64,000 nt of DNA from Streptomyces sp. NRRL F-5727 (GTDB lineage Bacteria; Actinomycetota; Actinomycetes; Streptomycetales; Streptomycetaceae), in NCBI RefSeq assembly GCF_000719555.1, contig NZ_JOGX01000019.1, positions 62,001 through 126,000 of the forward strand. The letters run 5' to 3'. Position numbers and translations under genes: made by a program. Each line of letters begins with the position of its first letter. Positions within the stretch are counted from its first letter, which is position 1. Under the pieces are notes generated by a model that did not search any database, had not been told where the DNA came from, and worked only from the letters and a program-made list of their open reading frames with translations. Below are positions 36,189 to 44,456 of the stretch, one piece after another.

Positions 36189-36380
36189 ATGTACGGAAAG
36201 CCCATCGGTGCCGGCGCGGTCGGCGGCGGAGGCGCCGGGCTCGCCGCGACCGGCGGCGGCCTCTCCCCGCTCGCCGTCCTCGGCCTCGTCGTGGCGGCGA
36301 CCACCCTGATCGCCGCCGGCCTGGCCCTGCGCGGTCTGGTCCCCGTCATCCGCGGCGGCGGCCCCGACCGGCGCCCCTGA
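36189..36380 (+). CDS. Small glycine-rich membrane protein
   Basis: 63 residues with GGAGAAAGGA upstream of the ATG. A Gly/Ala-rich N-terminus is followed by one hydrophobic segment (PLAVLGLVVAATTLIAAGLA) and a short basic tail. I do not recognise a family. The close spacing after the glycosyltransferase suggests an accessory membrane subunit, which is inference. Confidence 0.6.
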   Translation: MYGKPIGAGAVGGGGAGLAATGGGLSPLAVLGLVVAATTLIAAGLALRGLVPVIRGGGPDRRP

Positions 36381-36416
36381 CCCGGTCCCGGGCGCCCGGG
36401 ACCGGGCGCGCCGGGG

Positions 36417-37253
36417 TCAGCGGGGGTCGAGGAGGCCGAGGAGGTGGGTGACCGCCTCGGTCACGGCCGTGCGCGCCGGGGTGAGGTAGCGGCGCGGGTC
36501 CACCTCGGCGGGGTGCGCGGCGAGGTGGTCGCGGACGGCGTGGGTGAACGCCTTGTTGAGGTGGGTGGAGACGTTCACCTTGGTCATGCCGGCGGCGACG
36601 GCCCGGGCGAGCAGGGCGTCGGGGACGCCCGAGGAGCCGTGCAGCACGAGGGGGACGTCGACGGCGGCCCGGAGCCGGCCGATCAGGTCGAGGTCGAGGA
36701 CCGCGTCCCGGGTGACCATCTGGTGGACGCTGCCGACGGCGACGGCGAGGGCGTCGACGCCGGTGGCGGCGACGAAGGCGCGCGCCTCCTCCGGGTCGGT
36801 GCGGACGCCGGGGTCGTGCGCGCCGCCCTTGCCGCCGATCTCGCCGAGCTCGGCCTCGACCCGGACGCCGTGCCGGTGGCAGTGCTCGACGATCTCGCGG
36901 GTGGCGGCCACGTTCTCGTCGTACGGGAGCCTCGCGGCGTCGAACATCACGGAGCCCAGGCCGAGTTCCACGGCCTCGTGGACCAGGTCCGGGTTCTCGG
37001 CGTGGTCGAGGTGGACGGCGACGGCCGTCTTGGCGGCGCGGGCGAGGGCGAGCGAGGCGAGCGCGACGGGTTCGAGGGCGCCGTGGTAGCGGACGGTGTT
37101 CTCGCTGATCTGGAGGACGACGGGCCGGTCGGCCCGCTCCGCGCCGGCCACGATGGCCTGCGCGTGCTCCAGCTGGAGGACGTTGAAGGCGCCCACACCG
37201 GCACCGGCGGCGCGGGCCCGCCGGACGATCTCATGGGTCTGGGTCAGTGGCAT
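36417..37253 (-). CDS. Class II sugar-bisphosphate aldolase (GatY/AgaY-like)
   Basis: 278 residues. It is a zinc aldolase of the fructose/tagatose-bisphosphate family: catalytic Asp and zinc His in VHLDHAENP, further zinc ligands in the EAELGEIGG region and in VGSVHQM, and the phosphate loop LVLHGSSG. It is 85 bp downstream of a SIS-domain sugar isomerase in the same direction, a pairing typical of galactosamine or other amino-sugar catabolism (aga/gat). Which sugar bisphosphate it cleaves is not evident. Confidence 0.87.
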   Translation of the reverse strand: MPLTQTHEIVRRARAAGAGVGAFNVLQLEHAQAIVAGAERADRPVVLQISENTVRYHGALEPVALASLALARAAKTAVAVHLDHAENPDLVHEAVELGLGSVMFDAARLPYDENVAATREIVEHCHRHGVRVEAELGEIGGKGGAHDPGVRTDPEEARAFVAATGVDALAVAVGSVHQMVTRDAVLDLDLIGRLRAAVDVPLVLHGSSGVPDALLARAVAAGMTKVNVSTHLNKAFTHAVRDHLAAHPAEVDPRRYLTPARTAVTEAVTHLLGLLDPR

Positions 37254-37338
37254 GGTCCTGCTCCGTACTCCGGGACGGGAAGGGATGCGGTGCTGCTCGG
37301 GGGCCGTCTCGGGCGCCGTCTCGGGCGCCGACTCGGGC

Positions 37339-38262
37339 TCAGGCGCCGGCGTCCGCGAGGACGACGGAGCGGGTGAGGTTGCGCGGGCGGTCGGGGTCGA
37401 GCCCGCGGGCCTCGGCGACCGCGACGGCGAGCCGCTGGGCCAGGACGAGTTCGGCGAGCGGGTCGAGGCCGCCGGCGACGAGGATGCCGCCGACCGCGCG
37501 GACCTCCTCGGCGAGACCGCCGGGCAGCGGGCCGAAGCTCCAGGCGACCCGGCCGGGGCCGGTGATGCTGATCGGGCCGTGGCGGTACTCCATCGCCGGG
37601 TACGCCTCCGTCCACGCGCCGGCCGCCTCGCGCATCTTGAGCCCGGCCTCCTGGGCGAGGCCGTAGGTCCAGCCGCTGCCGAGGAAGGTGAACTGCTCGG
37701 CCTCCCGTACGGCGTCCTCCAGCGGCCGGACGAGGGCGAGTTCGGCGTCGTCGGCGGCCCGGGCGACGGACCCGACGCCCTCGGGGAGGGCGTCCTCGGC
37801 CTCCAGGTGGGCGCGGAGGAGGGCGAGGGCGGTGGTGGCGAAGCGGGTCTGGACGACCGACTCCTCGTCGGCGAAGTCGAGGACGGCGACGGCGTCGGCG
37901 CCGTCCATCACCGGGGTGGCCGGGTCGGCGGTGATCGCGCTGGTGGCGACGGTGCCGTGGAGCCGGTCGAGGACCGCGAGGACCTCGCTGGTGGTGCCGG
38001 AGCGGGTGAGGGCGACGACCCGGTCGTAGCGGCGGGCGAAGGGGAAGCGGGAGGCGGCGAAGGCGTCGGTCTCGCCGTGCCCGCCGGCCTCGCGCAGGTC
38101 CGCGTACGCCTGGGCCATGAACCAGGAGGTGCCGCAGCCGATCACGGCGACCCGCTCGCCGCGCCGGGGCAGGGCGGCGGCGTGCCGGGGCAGGGTGCGG
38201 AGCGCTTCCCGCCAGACGGCGGGCTGGGTGGCGATCTCGGCGGTGGTACGGGAGGGGGCCAT
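37339..38262 (-). CDS. SIS-domain sugar isomerase/deaminase (AgaS or GlmS-C like)
   Basis: 307 residues from the ATG at 38262, preceded by AAGGAG six bases upstream; an in-frame start at 38277 would lack this. Two SIS domains: IGCGTSWFMAQAYADL and LTRSGTTSE in the first, SGWTYGLAQEAGLKMREA and EYRHGP in the second. Such proteins isomerise or deaminate amino-sugar phosphates. It is probably first in a two-gene operon with the class II aldolase and is controlled from the long upstream region with several inverted repeats. Confidence 0.85.
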   Translation of the reverse strand: MAPSRTTAEIATQPAVWREALRTLPRHAAALPRRGERVAVIGCGTSWFMAQAYADLREAGGHGETDAFAASRFPFARRYDRVVALTRSGTTSEVLAVLDRLHGTVATSAITADPATPVMDGADAVAVLDFADEESVVQTRFATTALALLRAHLEAEDALPEGVGSVARAADDAELALVRPLEDAVREAEQFTFLGSGWTYGLAQEAGLKMREAAGAWTEAYPAMEYRHGPISITGPGRVAWSFGPLPGGLAEEVRAVGGILVAGGLDPLAELVLAQRLAVAVAEARGLDPDRPRNLTRSVVLADAGA

Positions 38263-38303
38263 GCGCACTCCTTGCACGAAAGGGGGAACATCGATGCGTG
38301 AAG

Positions 38304-38320
38304 CTGCTCAGAATGAGCAG
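38304..38320. promoter_or_regulatory. Inverted repeat upstream of the amino-sugar operon
   Basis: CTGCTC-AGAAT-GAGCAG: perfect 6-base arms, about 40 bases upstream of the SIS gene start. A candidate operator for a sugar-responsive repressor; the regulator is not encoded nearby. Confidence 0.5.
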
Positions 38321-38407
38321 TATTCAAGCAGATGCACTCACTCGACGACCAGGGCCCGACAGCACCCGCACCCCTCCACACGTGCCCCGGACCACCGAGC
38401 CGCACGC

Positions 38408-38448
38408 ATTGGTCGTACCTGAAACCAATTCAGCCACTGGTCGGACCA
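38408..38448. promoter_or_regulatory. Two GntR/DasR-like inverted repeats
   Basis: ATTGGT-N10-ACCAAT (38408-38429) and TGGTC-G-GACCA (38438-38448). The second resembles the TGGTC-TA-GACCA core of DasR sites with one base less in the centre. It lies between the amino-sugar operon and the phospholipase gene. DasR controls amino-sugar genes in Streptomyces, so the context fits, but the shortened spacer leaves doubt. Confidence 0.4.
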
Positions 38449-38471
38449 GGGTGAACGAGGGCGATCACGCT

Positions 38472-38504
38472 GTTCACCAACCCCTTACCGCACGGGCGTA
38501 TACC
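38472..38504 (+). promoter_or_regulatory. PHO-box-like promoter of the phospholipase C gene
   Basis: Two 11-base units, GTTCACCAACC and CCTTACCGCAC (38472-38493), followed by TATACC (38499-38504). The first unit fits the Streptomyces PhoP repeat (GTTCACC) well, the second only partly. A reverse-oriented GTTCACCC lies at about 38449-38456. Placement just upstream of a -10 fits activation by PhoP under phosphate limitation. Confidence 0.5.
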
Positions 38505-38573
38505 TTTGCGCCCCGTTCCCCCATCATGTCTGCCGATGTGCCGCAGGGGCACGCCGTGACAGGAGGGGCGGGG

Positions 38574-40610
38574 ATGCTTCCCATCAGCCGCAGGGGATTC
38601 GTCGGCATCGGCGCGGGGATCGGCGCCGGACTCGTCGCGGGGGCCGCGCTGCCGCCGGCGACGGCCTCGGCCGCCGCGCGGGCCGCGACCGGCACACTGA
38701 CCGACGTCCGGCACGTGGTGATCCTCATGCAGGAGAACCGCAGCTTCGACCACTACTTCGGGACGCTCCGGGGCGTGCGCGGCTTCGGCGACCGGGCGGC
38801 GGGCAACATCCCCGGCGGCTGGAGCACCTTCCAGCAGCCCAACTGGGGCGGCCGGCAGTTCCCGTGGAAGCTCAGCGACACCCCTCCGGCCGGCGGGGTC
38901 GACGGCGAGACCCTCGCCCAGTGCAACGGCGACCTGCCGCACAGCTGGACCTCGCAGCACGCCGCCTGGAACAAGGGCCGGCTCGACAACTGGGTGACCG
39001 GCGTGGGCAACACCCGGACCGTCGGCCACCTCGACCGCGAGGACATCCCCTTCCACCACGCGCTCGCCGACCACTACACCGTCTGCGACGCGTACTTCTG
39101 CTCCGCGCTCAGCGCCACCGGACCGAACCGCACCTTCCTCTGGAGCGGGAGGATCGACGCCTCCAGCAAGGACGGCGGCGACGAGTCGGGGCTGACCTGG
39201 GAGACGTACGCGGAGGCGCTCCAGCGGGCCGGGGTGAGCTGGCGGGTGTACCAGAACGCCCAGGACAACTACGGCGACAACGGCCTCGCGTACTTCAAGA
39301 GGTTCACCGACGCCCGGCCCGGCGACCCGCTGTACGACCGGGGCATGGCGTCGGTCCCGAAGGTCACCGGCTCGACCCCGGACGACATCGCCGCCGCGAT
39401 CCGCGCCGACGTCGTCGCCGGCACCCTGCCGCAGGTCTCGTGGGTGGTGGCGAACGAGGCGTTCTCCGAGCACCCGTACGCGCCTCCCGGCGACGGCGCC
39501 CACTTCGTCGATCTGGTCTACCGCGCCCTGGCCGCGAACCCCGAGGTCTTCGACTCGACGGTGATGATCCTCAACTACGACGAGAACGACGGCTTCTTCG
39601 ACCACGTGCCGCCGCCGGTGGCGCCGCCCGGCACCCCCGGCGAGTACCTCGACGGCGTGCCGATCGGCCTCGGCTTCCGGGTGCCCATGCTGGTCATGTC
39701 CCCGTGGACGCGCGGCGGCTGGGTCAGCTCGGAGGTCTTCGACCACACCTCGGTGCTGCGCTTCCTGGAGACCTGGACCGCCGCCCTCGGGACCCCGGCG
39801 ACCTGTCCGAACATCAGCGCCTGGCGGCGGAAGGTGACCGGCGACCTGACCGGCGTCTTCGACTTCGCGAACCCCGTGTACGGGGTCCCCGCCGGCCTGC
39901 CGTCGACGGCGAAGGTCATCGGCATGGCCACCTGCGGCCCGCTGCCGAACCCCGCGCCGCAGAACAACGCGCTGCCCGCCCAGGAGCCCGGCAGCCGCCC
40001 GGCACGGGCGCTCCCCTACCAGCCGAACGGCAACCTGGACCGATTCGAGTTCGGCGCCGCCGGCAAGATCCTCGCCTGGTTCTCCATGAGCAACCAGGGT
40101 CCGCAGGCCCAGCGCGCCGCGCACTTCTCGATCCATCCGCACCAGTACCGCGACACGGCCGCCTGGCAGTACACGGTGGACCCGGGGACCACCTCGACGG
40201 ACTACTTCAACATCGGGCTCGGCTCTGGCTCGGGGAAGTACGACATCTCGATGATGGGCCCGAACCGCTTCCTGCGCCGCTTCATCGGCGACGCCTCCAA
40301 GGCGGGCAAGGCGATCGAGGTGGCCGCCCGGTTCGCCACCGAGGCCGGCACCGGGAAGACCGCGATCTGGTTCAAGCTGACCAACACCTCGGCCGGACCG
40401 GTGACGTTCACCGTCCGCTCGAACGCCTACCGCACGGACGGCCCGTGGACGTACACGGTCCCCGCCGGCTCGTCCCGGGAGGACTACTTCAACGCGGTGG
40501 CGTACGCGGACGGCTGGTACGACTTCACGATCCTGGCCGACATCGACGGCACCTGGTCGCGCCGCTACACCGGCCACATCGAGACCGGCGCGCCCAGCGT
40601 CACCGGCTGA
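38574..40610 (+). CDS. Tat-exported phosphocholine-type phospholipase C
   Basis: 678 residues from an ATG at 38574 with AGGAGG seven bases upstream. A Tat leader (SRRGFVGIGAG, then a hydrophobic stretch to ATASAAA) precedes the acid-phosphatase-like phosphoesterase domain with QENRSFDHYFGTLRG and ENDGFFDHVPPP. Two repeats of a C-terminal beta domain of bacterial PLC follow (DRFEFGAAGKILAWF, AARFATEAGTGKTAIWF). It releases phosphorylated head groups from phospholipids outside the cell. The PHO-box-like promoter supports a phosphate-scavenging role. Confidence 0.93.
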   Translation: MLPISRRGFVGIGAGIGAGLVAGAALPPATASAAARAATGTLTDVRHVVILMQENRSFDHYFGTLRGVRGFGDRAAGNIPGGWSTFQQPNWGGRQFPWKLSDTPPAGGVDGETLAQCNGDLPHSWTSQHAAWNKGRLDNWVTGVGNTRTVGHLDREDIPFHHALADHYTVCDAYFCSALSATGPNRTFLWSGRIDASSKDGGDESGLTWETYAEALQRAGVSWRVYQNAQDNYGDNGLAYFKRFTDARPGDPLYDRGMASVPKVTGSTPDDIAAAIRADVVAGTLPQVSWVVANEAFSEHPYAPPGDGAHFVDLVYRALAANPEVFDSTVMILNYDENDGFFDHVPPPVAPPGTPGEYLDGVPIGLGFRVPMLVMSPWTRGGWVSSEVFDHTSVLRFLETWTAALGTPATCPNISAWRRKVTGDLTGVFDFANPVYGVPAGLPSTAKVIGMATCGPLPNPAPQNNALPAQEPGSRPARALPYQPNGNLDRFEFGAAGKILAWFSMSNQGPQAQRAAHFSIHPHQYRDTAAWQYTVDPGTTSTDYFNIGLGSGSGKYDISMMGPNRFLRRFIGDASKAGKAIEVAARFATEAGTGKTAIWFKLTNTSAGPVTFTVRSNAYRTDGPWTYTVPAGSSREDYFNAVAYADGWYDFTILADIDGTWSRRYTGHIETGAPSVTG

Positions 40611-40616
40611 CCGTCC

Positions 40617-40673
40617 CCGCCGCACACCGCCCGACTTCATGAGCCGGGCGGGCTGCGGGGTCGTGTGCGGCGG
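40617..40673. terminator. Two-part hairpin between phospholipase C and the convergent gene
   Basis: Outer 11-bp stem CCGCCGCACAC/GTGTGCGGCGG and inner CCGCCCG/CGGGCGG stem, spanning the 67-bp gap between convergent genes, so probably terminating both. Confidence 0.65.
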
Positions 40674-40677
40674 CGGA

Positions 40678-41307
40678 TCAGCGCCCGGCGAGGGCCGCGC
40701 GCCGGATCGTGGCGTCGAGGAGCGCCAGCGCGTCCTCGGCGGTACGGCCCGGGGCGCGGTTCCAGGGCCCGATGAGCCCGTGCCAGCCCCGGGACCGCAG
40801 CTCGGTCATGATCCAGGCGCCGGCCTCGTTCATGGTCGAGGCGCTGCCGTGGCCGAGCCGGTGGGCGGCGAGCAGCGCACCGCAGACGCACCGCGCACCG
40901 CGCGCGTCCCGGAGCCTGTACGGGGTGTTCTGCCAGCCCCACTCGGTGAGGACCCGGCGGGCGTACGCCAGGTGGACGGAGGGGCGGACGTCCGGGCGGC
41001 CGATCCGGCGCCAGACGTGCAGCCGGTCCGGGAGCGCGGCCCCGATCCGGCCGGGCAGCGGACGCTCGGCGGGCGGGGCCGCCGGCAGCGCGTGGAGCGC
41101 CTCGGTCACGAGCCGGTCGACGGGGACGGAGAGCAGACTCCGCCACACCTCGGGAGCGGGCCCCGGGGCGGCCGCTGCGGCCTCCGGGTCGGTCGGCGAG
41201 GGCGCGAGCAGTCGCTCCCAGGCGGCGCTCTCGTAGAGCCGAGCCGCCTCGCGGTCGAGCGCGTCGGGGTCCGGCAGCGTGAGGGACAGTGGGGCAGTTG
41301 AGGACAT
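40678..41307 (-). CDS. Uncharacterised protein (DUF6197-like)
   Basis: 209 residues from the ATG at 41307 with GGGGGA directly upstream. There is no signal peptide or membrane segment. The second half resembles DUF6197 proteins: ARCVCGALLAAHRLG, then WNRAPGRTAEDALALLDATI. The N-terminal half is Pro/Ala-rich and less conserved. Function unknown. Confidence 0.7.
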   Translation of the reverse strand: MSSTAPLSLTLPDPDALDREAARLYESAAWERLLAPSPTDPEAAAAAPGPAPEVWRSLLSVPVDRLVTEALHALPAAPPAERPLPGRIGAALPDRLHVWRRIGRPDVRPSVHLAYARRVLTEWGWQNTPYRLRDARGARCVCGALLAAHRLGHGSASTMNEAGAWIMTELRSRGWHGLIGPWNRAPGRTAEDALALLDATIRRAALAGR

Positions 41308-41587
41308 TCCCCCATCATTGGCGATGAATGTCCGCTTTGCGGCGTACGCACCGCACCTGTCACCCCCCACCCGCGGGCATTACAACGCACTGTTCCGCGA
41401 AAGGAATCAGACGCCCTATTCGGACATTGCACACCCCGTGACGCGACTCACTTTCTCCCCGCCGTGGGCATGTCCCCTCCCGTCAGAAGCCGCACGGCAC
41501 AAGGGATTCCGGTAAGGCCGCCGAACCCGTCGATCTTGAATTCGGGCCCGGCGATCTTTCCCTTTGCATTTCCCGTGTATGCGCGTC

Positions 41588-41617
41588 TTGTTCCGCGCCG
41601 CATTTCTCGCCTACGGT
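41588..41617 (+). promoter_or_regulatory. Likely promoter of the riboswitch-controlled cell-wall gene
   Basis: TTGTTC (41588-41593), 18-bp spacer, TACGGT (41612-41617). Transcription would start near 41624, just where the riboswitch-like sequence begins. The preceding stretch 41308-41587 holds no gene or motif I can support. Confidence 0.5.
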
Positions 41618-41623
41618 CACCTC

Positions 41624-41803
41624 CATTCGGGCGGACCGCCGAATCCTGCCACCGCCCGAAAGACCTCCCATTGCACCCGACGGCAGGAGCGGGGGACCCA
41701 CCACACCGCCGGTCCGGACATCCGGAACGGCTCGGGGTGAAGCCGCGTGCGCGCGGCCGGACACCTCCCGTCCGAACCCGACAGCTCACCTCGCAGGCGC
41801 CGG
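41624..41803 (+). ncRNA. ydaO-type cyclic di-AMP riboswitch
   Basis: The leader of the LysM/transglycosylase gene has the layout of ydaO/yuaA riboswitches in Streptomyces. CGGGCGG pairs with CCGCCCG, and AATCCTGCC (from 41642) pairs with GGCAGGAGCGGGGGACC. GGGGTGAAGCCGC lies at about 41734-41746, and the hallmark CCGAACCCGACAGCTCACCT lies at 41772-41791, followed by GCAGGCG. In S. coelicolor such elements precede cell-wall hydrolase genes and lower expression when c-di-AMP binds. The boundaries are approximate. Confidence 0.88.
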
Positions 41804-41816
41804 AGAGGAAACCGTC

Positions 41817-42722
41817 ATGCCCGCTCACGGCAAGCACCGCCGCCCCCGACGCCGCCCCGTCTCCCGAGGTCTCGCCTTCGCCGGCACCGGCGGAGTCGCC
41901 CTCGCCCTGCCGCTGGTCGTCCCCGCCACCGCCGGCGCCGCGCCCGTCGCGCAGAACGCCGCACCGGCCGCCGCCGTCGCCGCTCCGACCGCCGGGACCA
42001 CCGCGGTCACCCAGGTCGCCGCGGCCGCCCCCGCCGCGCCGGCCGCCACCCGCGCGTACACCGTGGTGAAGGGCGACTCGCTTTCCCTGATCGCCCACCG
42101 AAAGGGAATTCAGGGCGGCTGGAAGGCGCTTTACCGGGCGAACAAGACGGCCGTCGGTGACAATCCGTCACTCATTCACCCGGGCCTCGAACTGACGATT
42201 CGTCGGGATTCTGCCAAGGCCGCTCCGGCGCCCGCGAAGAAGGCCCGCAAGAGCGCCGCGAAGCCCGCCGCCGCCGGTTCCGCCGAACGGGCGAGCCGCT
42301 CCGCGAACCGCACCACGACCCCGTCCGTGCAGACCCGCGCGGCCCAGCCCCAGGCACAGACCGCCGCCGCGAAGGCCGCGCCCGCCGCCGCCACCCGGTA
42401 CGCCGACAACCTCGACGGCTGGATCCGCGAGTCGCTCGACGTCATGGCCCGCTACGGCATACCGGGCACGTACGACGGCATCCTCCGCAACGTCATGCGC
42501 GAGTCCTCCGGCAACCCCCGTGCCATCAACCTCTGGGACTCGAACGCCGTGAAGGGCACCCCCTCCAAGGGCCTGCTCCAGGTCATCGACCCGACCTTCG
42601 CCGCGTACCACGTGCCGGGCACCTCGCTCGACCCGTACGACCCCGTCGCGAACATCACCGCCGCCTGCAACTACGCGGCCGACCGGTACGGCTCCATCGA
42701 CAACGTCAACGGCGCCTACTGA
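41817..42722 (+). CDS. Secreted LysM and lytic-transglycosylase-like protein
   Basis: 301 residues. A twin-Arg-rich Sec/Tat-like leader ends near AGA-APV. A LysM domain follows at residues about 80-125 (YTVVKGDSLSLIAHRKG, LIHPGLELTI), then an Ala/Lys/Arg linker, and a C-terminal SLT-like domain with catalytic Glu in MRESSGNP, then SKGLLQVIDPTFAAYH and YDPVANITAACNYAADRYG. It should bind and cleave peptidoglycan during germination or growth. It is controlled by the riboswitch in its leader. Its 3' end overlaps the convergent gene by 7 bp. Confidence 0.92.
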   Translation: MPAHGKHRRPRRRPVSRGLAFAGTGGVALALPLVVPATAGAAPVAQNAAPAAAVAAPTAGTTAVTQVAAAAPAAPAATRAYTVVKGDSLSLIAHRKGIQGGWKALYRANKTAVGDNPSLIHPGLELTIRRDSAKAAPAPAKKARKSAAKPAAAGSAERASRSANRTTTPSVQTRAAQPQAQTAAAKAAPAAATRYADNLDGWIRESLDVMARYGIPGTYDGILRNVMRESSGNPRAINLWDSNAVKGTPSKGLLQVIDPTFAAYHVPGTSLDPYDPVANITAACNYAADRYGSIDNVNGAY

Positions 42723-44023
42723 CCGTCCCCGCCGGTCACCGGCCCGAGGAGGTGGCCGGTGAACCAGGCGGTGGCCAGCTCCGCCACCTCCTCCAGGGCG
42801 CCGGGCTCCTCGAAGAGGTGACCGGCGCCGGCGACGACCTCCACCCGGCTCTCGCACCGCAGCAGCGCCTGGGCCCGCCGGTTGAGGTCCAGGACGAGGG
42901 CGTCGCTCCCACCGACGATCAGCAGGGTCGGGGCCCGCACCGCCGCGAGCCGCTCCCCCGCCAGATCGGGCCGGCCGCCCCGGGAGACCACGGCGGCCAC
43001 GTCGTCGCCCGGTGCGGCCGCCGCCCACAGCGCGGCCGCCGCACCCGTGCTCGCCCCGAAGTAGCCCCGGGGCAGGGCCTCGGTCTCGGGCCACTCGGCC
43101 GCCCAGGCGGAGGCACGGGCCAGCCGCTCGGCGAGGAGCGGGGTGTCGAAGACCCGCGCCCGGTCGGCCGCCTCGGCCTCCGTGAGCAGGTCGAAGAGGA
43201 GCGTCCCGAGCCCCGCCCCGTTGAGCTCGGCGGCCACCGCCCGGTTCCTCGGGCTGTGCCGGCCGCTGCCGCTGCCGTGCGCGAAGAGGACGAGCCCGGC
43301 GGCCCCGTCGGGGACCGCCAGATCGCCCGGCAGCTCCGGGCCGCTCGACTGGATCCGTACGGAGCTGTGCCGGACCACCGGAGCGCCCGCCGCCCGGCTC
43401 CGGTCGAGCAGGGCCACCACCTCGGCGTCCGGAGTCTGGTCGAACCGCCGGTAGAACTGCCCGACCGCGGCGAACCCCGTCGGGGTGTGCACGGCGACCG
43501 TCTCGTCGGCCTCGCCCCCGAGCCGGGCCGCCCAGTCGTGCGGCGCCACCGGGACGGCGAGCACGATCCGCCCCGCGCCCGCGGCCCGTACCGCCCGGCA
43601 GGCGGCCAGCGCCGTCGCGCCGGTGGCCAGCCCGTCGTCGACGACGACCACCGTCCGCCCCTCCAGCGGCACCGGGCGGCGGCTGCCCCGGTACGTCCGG
43701 GCCCGGTCGGCCAGCACCTCCCGCTCCCGCTCCTCGACCGCCTCCAGCTCCCGCGCGGTCACGCCCCCGCCCCGCACGATCTCCTCGTTGACGACCCGCA
43801 CCCCGCCCTCCCCGATCGCCCCCATCGCCAGCTCGGGACGGCTCGGCACGCCCAGCTTGCGGACGAGACAGATGTCCAGCGGCGCGTCGAGGGCCTCCGC
43901 GACCTCGGCCGCCACCGGGACGCCGCCGCGCGGCAGACCGAGGACGACCACGTCGTGGCCCTTGAGGTGGCCGAGGCGGGCGGCGAGCTGCCGCCCCGCG
44001 TCGACGCGGTCGGCGAAGTACAT
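42716..44023 (-). CDS. Fusion of phosphoribosyltransferase-like and dienelactone-hydrolase-like domains
   Basis: 435 residues from the ATG at 44023. Residues about 1-215 are a type I phosphoribosyltransferase-like domain (VLGLPRGGVPVAAEVA, the PRPP-loop VVVVDDGLATGATALA). Residues about 220-430 are an alpha/beta hydrolase (VLFAHGSGSGRHSPRN, nucleophile region GYFGASTGAAAA, LIVGGSDALV, GAGHLFEEPG). This fusion is widespread in actinobacteria and often sits with universal stress proteins, as here (USP gene upstream at 44457). No substrate is established. Confidence 0.87.
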   Translation of the reverse strand: MYFADRVDAGRQLAARLGHLKGHDVVVLGLPRGGVPVAAEVAEALDAPLDICLVRKLGVPSRPELAMGAIGEGGVRVVNEEIVRGGGVTARELEAVEEREREVLADRARTYRGSRRPVPLEGRTVVVVDDGLATGATALAACRAVRAAGAGRIVLAVPVAPHDWAARLGGEADETVAVHTPTGFAAVGQFYRRFDQTPDAEVVALLDRSRAAGAPVVRHSSVRIQSSGPELPGDLAVPDGAAGLVLFAHGSGSGRHSPRNRAVAAELNGAGLGTLLFDLLTEAEAADRARVFDTPLLAERLARASAWAAEWPETEALPRGYFGASTGAAAALWAAAAPGDDVAAVVSRGGRPDLAGERLAAVRAPTLLIVGGSDALVLDLNRRAQALLRCESRVEVVAGAGHLFEEPGALEEVAELATAWFTGHLLGPVTGGDGQ

Positions 44024-44150
44024 GACGCGCCGCCTTCCCGATGGGCGATTCCCCCCGAGAGGACCGTCAGGCCCGGCCCGTACCTCCAGGGTCCCACCTG
44101 CCACCCGACGCCACCGAGGCCGCACGGGGCCACCGGTGCCGCCGCGGGCC

Positions 44151-44456
44151 CGACGGGGGCCGTCCTCGGGTCCGACCTGGGCCGTCCTCGGGTCCGACCG
44201 GGGCCGTCTCGGGTCGGCCGGGGCCGCCAAGCGCCAGGCTGGCGCCGCGACGCGCCCGACCGGGGCCGTCTCGGGCCCGACCGGGGCCGTCTCGGGTCGG
44301 CTGAGGCCGTCTCGGGTTCTGGCCCGGCTGAGGCCGTCTCGGGCCGGCCGAGGCCGTTTCTGGCCCGGCCGAGGCCGCCGCGGGCCTCGACGGTGGCCGC
44401 CTCGCCCGCCCCGGTCGGCCGTGGCCGCGGGCCTCGGCGGTGGCCGCGGGTCCGCC
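44151..44456. repeat. Degenerate tandem repeat of about 21 bp
   Basis: About twelve copies of a unit based on GACCGGGGCCGTCTCGGGT. The GGCCG cores begin near 44158, 44180, 44202, 44264, 44285, 44305, 44332, 44352, 44373, 44395, 44423 and 44442, so most steps are 20-22 bp. The central copies are near identical and the ends degenerate. It fills most of the 433-bp gap between the phosphoribosyltransferase-hydrolase and stress-protein genes. No credible gene lies in it. Confidence 0.8.

Noticed and set aside
44151..44456. CRISPR-like array
   Set aside because: The units are directly adjacent and degenerate without unique spacers, and no cas genes are nearby.
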